The notes under the pieces: generated by a model
Seen by the model: the letters and a program-made list of their open reading frames with translations, nothing else
What the model was told of the DNA's origin: nothing
Databases searched by the model: none
Position numbers and translations under genes: made by a program
Part shown: positions 63,304-64,000 of the stretch, piece after piece
How positions within the stretch are numbered: the stretch's first letter is position 1
Layout of the letters: every line of letters starts with the position of its first letter
Assembly: GCA_012267415.1 (NCBI GenBank)
Contig: JAAXGN010000027.1
Location: forward strand, 26,828-90,827
From: Candidatus Poribacteria bacterium
GTDB lineage: Bacteria; Poribacteria; WGA-4E; WGA-3G
Direction: 5' to 3'
DNA: 64,000 nt

Positions 63304-64000
63304 ACAATCTGAGCAATCGCTTTGTCCAACCGTCTCAACTGAGCGAAAATTGGACAGCGACCATCAGTGACCACGTCATTGATCTGGCGTGGTCTCCTGA
63401 TGGGAGATACATCGCTGCCGCGTCGGTTCATGGTCCAGTGACAATTTTTGATGGTCGTCGTGGAGGGGTTATCCATGCCTTTGAAGGGCATGAATTCGGT
63501 ACAATGTCAATCGCGTGGCATCCAGACAACAAGGTACTTGCAAGCGCAGGCCAAGATGGGAAAATTCGGTTGTGGGACATAACAAGTGGCGAGGCAACCC
63601 ATTCGCTTGACGGGGGCGCAGCATGGGTTGAACACGTGGCTTGGAGTGACGGGGACAAACCGTTACTTGCGTCTGCCGCTGGTCGAAAGTTGAAACTTTG
63701 GAACGTTGTCGGCGATCTTGTTCGCGAATATCCTGACCATCAGAGCACAATTTCTGGAATCCAGTGGAAACCACATAGAAGACAACTTGCCTCGATTGCC
63801 TACGGCGGTGTCATACTATGGGACCCGCAACAGACGGAAGCTGTCCGTAGATTTGAATGGAAAGGCTCATCATTAGTGATTGCGTGGAGTCCTGATGGCA
63901 AACACATTGCCACCGGAGATCAAGATTCGACCGTACATTTCTGGATTATGTCTACTGGTGTAGACCTGCAAATGTATGGCTATCCGACGAAAGTGCGAGA
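63291..64000 (+). CDS. WD40-repeat protein, 5' part (continues beyond the window)
   Basis: Open from ATG 63291 to the end of the window without a stop (236 codons seen). At least five WD-type blades are visible: [36 protein letters not shown] with [24 protein letters not shown] with [22 protein letters not shown] with VILWD, and [20 protein letters not shown] with VHFW. It is a cytoplasmic beta-propeller, since no signal precedes it. It overlaps the COG0523 GTPase gene by 13 bases and is thus part of the zinc operon; it may be a scaffold or client of the GTPase. Confidence 0.9.
   Translation, partial: MSRLNNLSNRFVQPSQLSENWTATISDHVIDLAWSPDGRYIAAASVHGPVTIFDGRRGGVIHAFEGHEFGTMSIAWHPDNKVLASAGQDGKIRLWDITSGEATHSLDGGAAWVEHVAWSDGDKPLLASAAGRKLKLWNVVGDLVREYPDHQSTISGIQWKPHRRQLASIAYGGVILWDPQQTEAVRRFEWKGSSLVIAWSPDGKHIATGDQDSTVHFWIMSTGVDLQMYGYPTKVR

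Noticed and set aside
1..64000. tRNA or rRNA genes
   Set aside because: No cloverleaf with a GGTTCRA-type arm or rRNA-like segment was recognised in the gaps by reading; a tRNAscan run would be needed to be certain.

Overview
This window comes from a free-standing Gram-negative (two-membrane) bacterial genome. It has an Omp85/BamA-like protein, TonB and a TonB-dependent receptor, and many lipoproteins. Genes are moderately AT-rich and loosely packed. Most gaps carry short palindromic repeats from at least eight families (for example the GTCCCTACGGGAC type and the GGGCAATGAATTGCCC type). The mix of DUF5916, Uma2, TPR and WD40 proteins with this repeat density recalls uncultured Poribacteria-like lineages. 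That placement is inference only: there is no rRNA, and I found no tRNA, in the window.

Layout. 0.5-4.1 kb: DUF5916 outer-membrane-type protein and TonB. 4.2-8.5 kb (minus): a membrane protein, purF, a split small membrane gene, purM and a FliG-like gene. 8.8-14.2 kb: Uma2 protein, acs, an orphan TPP-enzyme half, moeA. 14.3-19 kb: alpha/beta hydrolase, a rhodanese with an in-frame UGA at its catalytic cysteine, a MATE exporter, an M55 peptidase and a VOC protein. 19.4-23.8 kb (minus): leuA, aroF and tyrS, with an attenuator in front of aroF. 24-35 kb: TPR lipoprotein, Omp85 protein, GTP-dependent PEPCK, NCS2 purine permease, TlpA-like protein, ELM1-type glycosyltransferase. 35.7-42.5 kb: a coiled-coil protein followed by a tandemly duplicated module of divergent Cache lipoprotein and beta-propeller-like genes. 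42.5-47.8 kb: DegT aminotransferase, DCC protein, inositol-phosphatase family, GNAT, a DCC gene fragment, a cyclase. 47.9-56.4 kb: CCA-transferase family, M50 protease, scpA, scpB, thrC, xylA, cstA. 56.9-64 kb: a zinc-acquisition locus (two His-rich exported proteins, TonB receptor, ZnuA-like lipoprotein, a small CxxxxCPP protein, COG0523 GTPase, and a WD40 protein that runs off the end).

Most interesting signals. (1) A probable selenocysteine-containing rhodanese: its ORF appears to stop at UGA exactly where the catalytic cysteine belongs, and the conserved C-terminus continues in frame for 45 codons. (2) A ribosome-mediated attenuator before aroF: a 48-codon leader peptide with 8 aromatic residues in 16 codons, an intrinsic terminator, and a competing antiterminator that involves the end of the leader ORF. 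(3) A tiny hairpin with an invariant 7-nt loop but two unrelated, internally complementary stems, nested inside two different repeat families. (4) A FliG C-domain protein that lacks the torque residues. (5) A segmental duplication that carried along the last codons of its upstream gene, with later frameshift decay of one copy.
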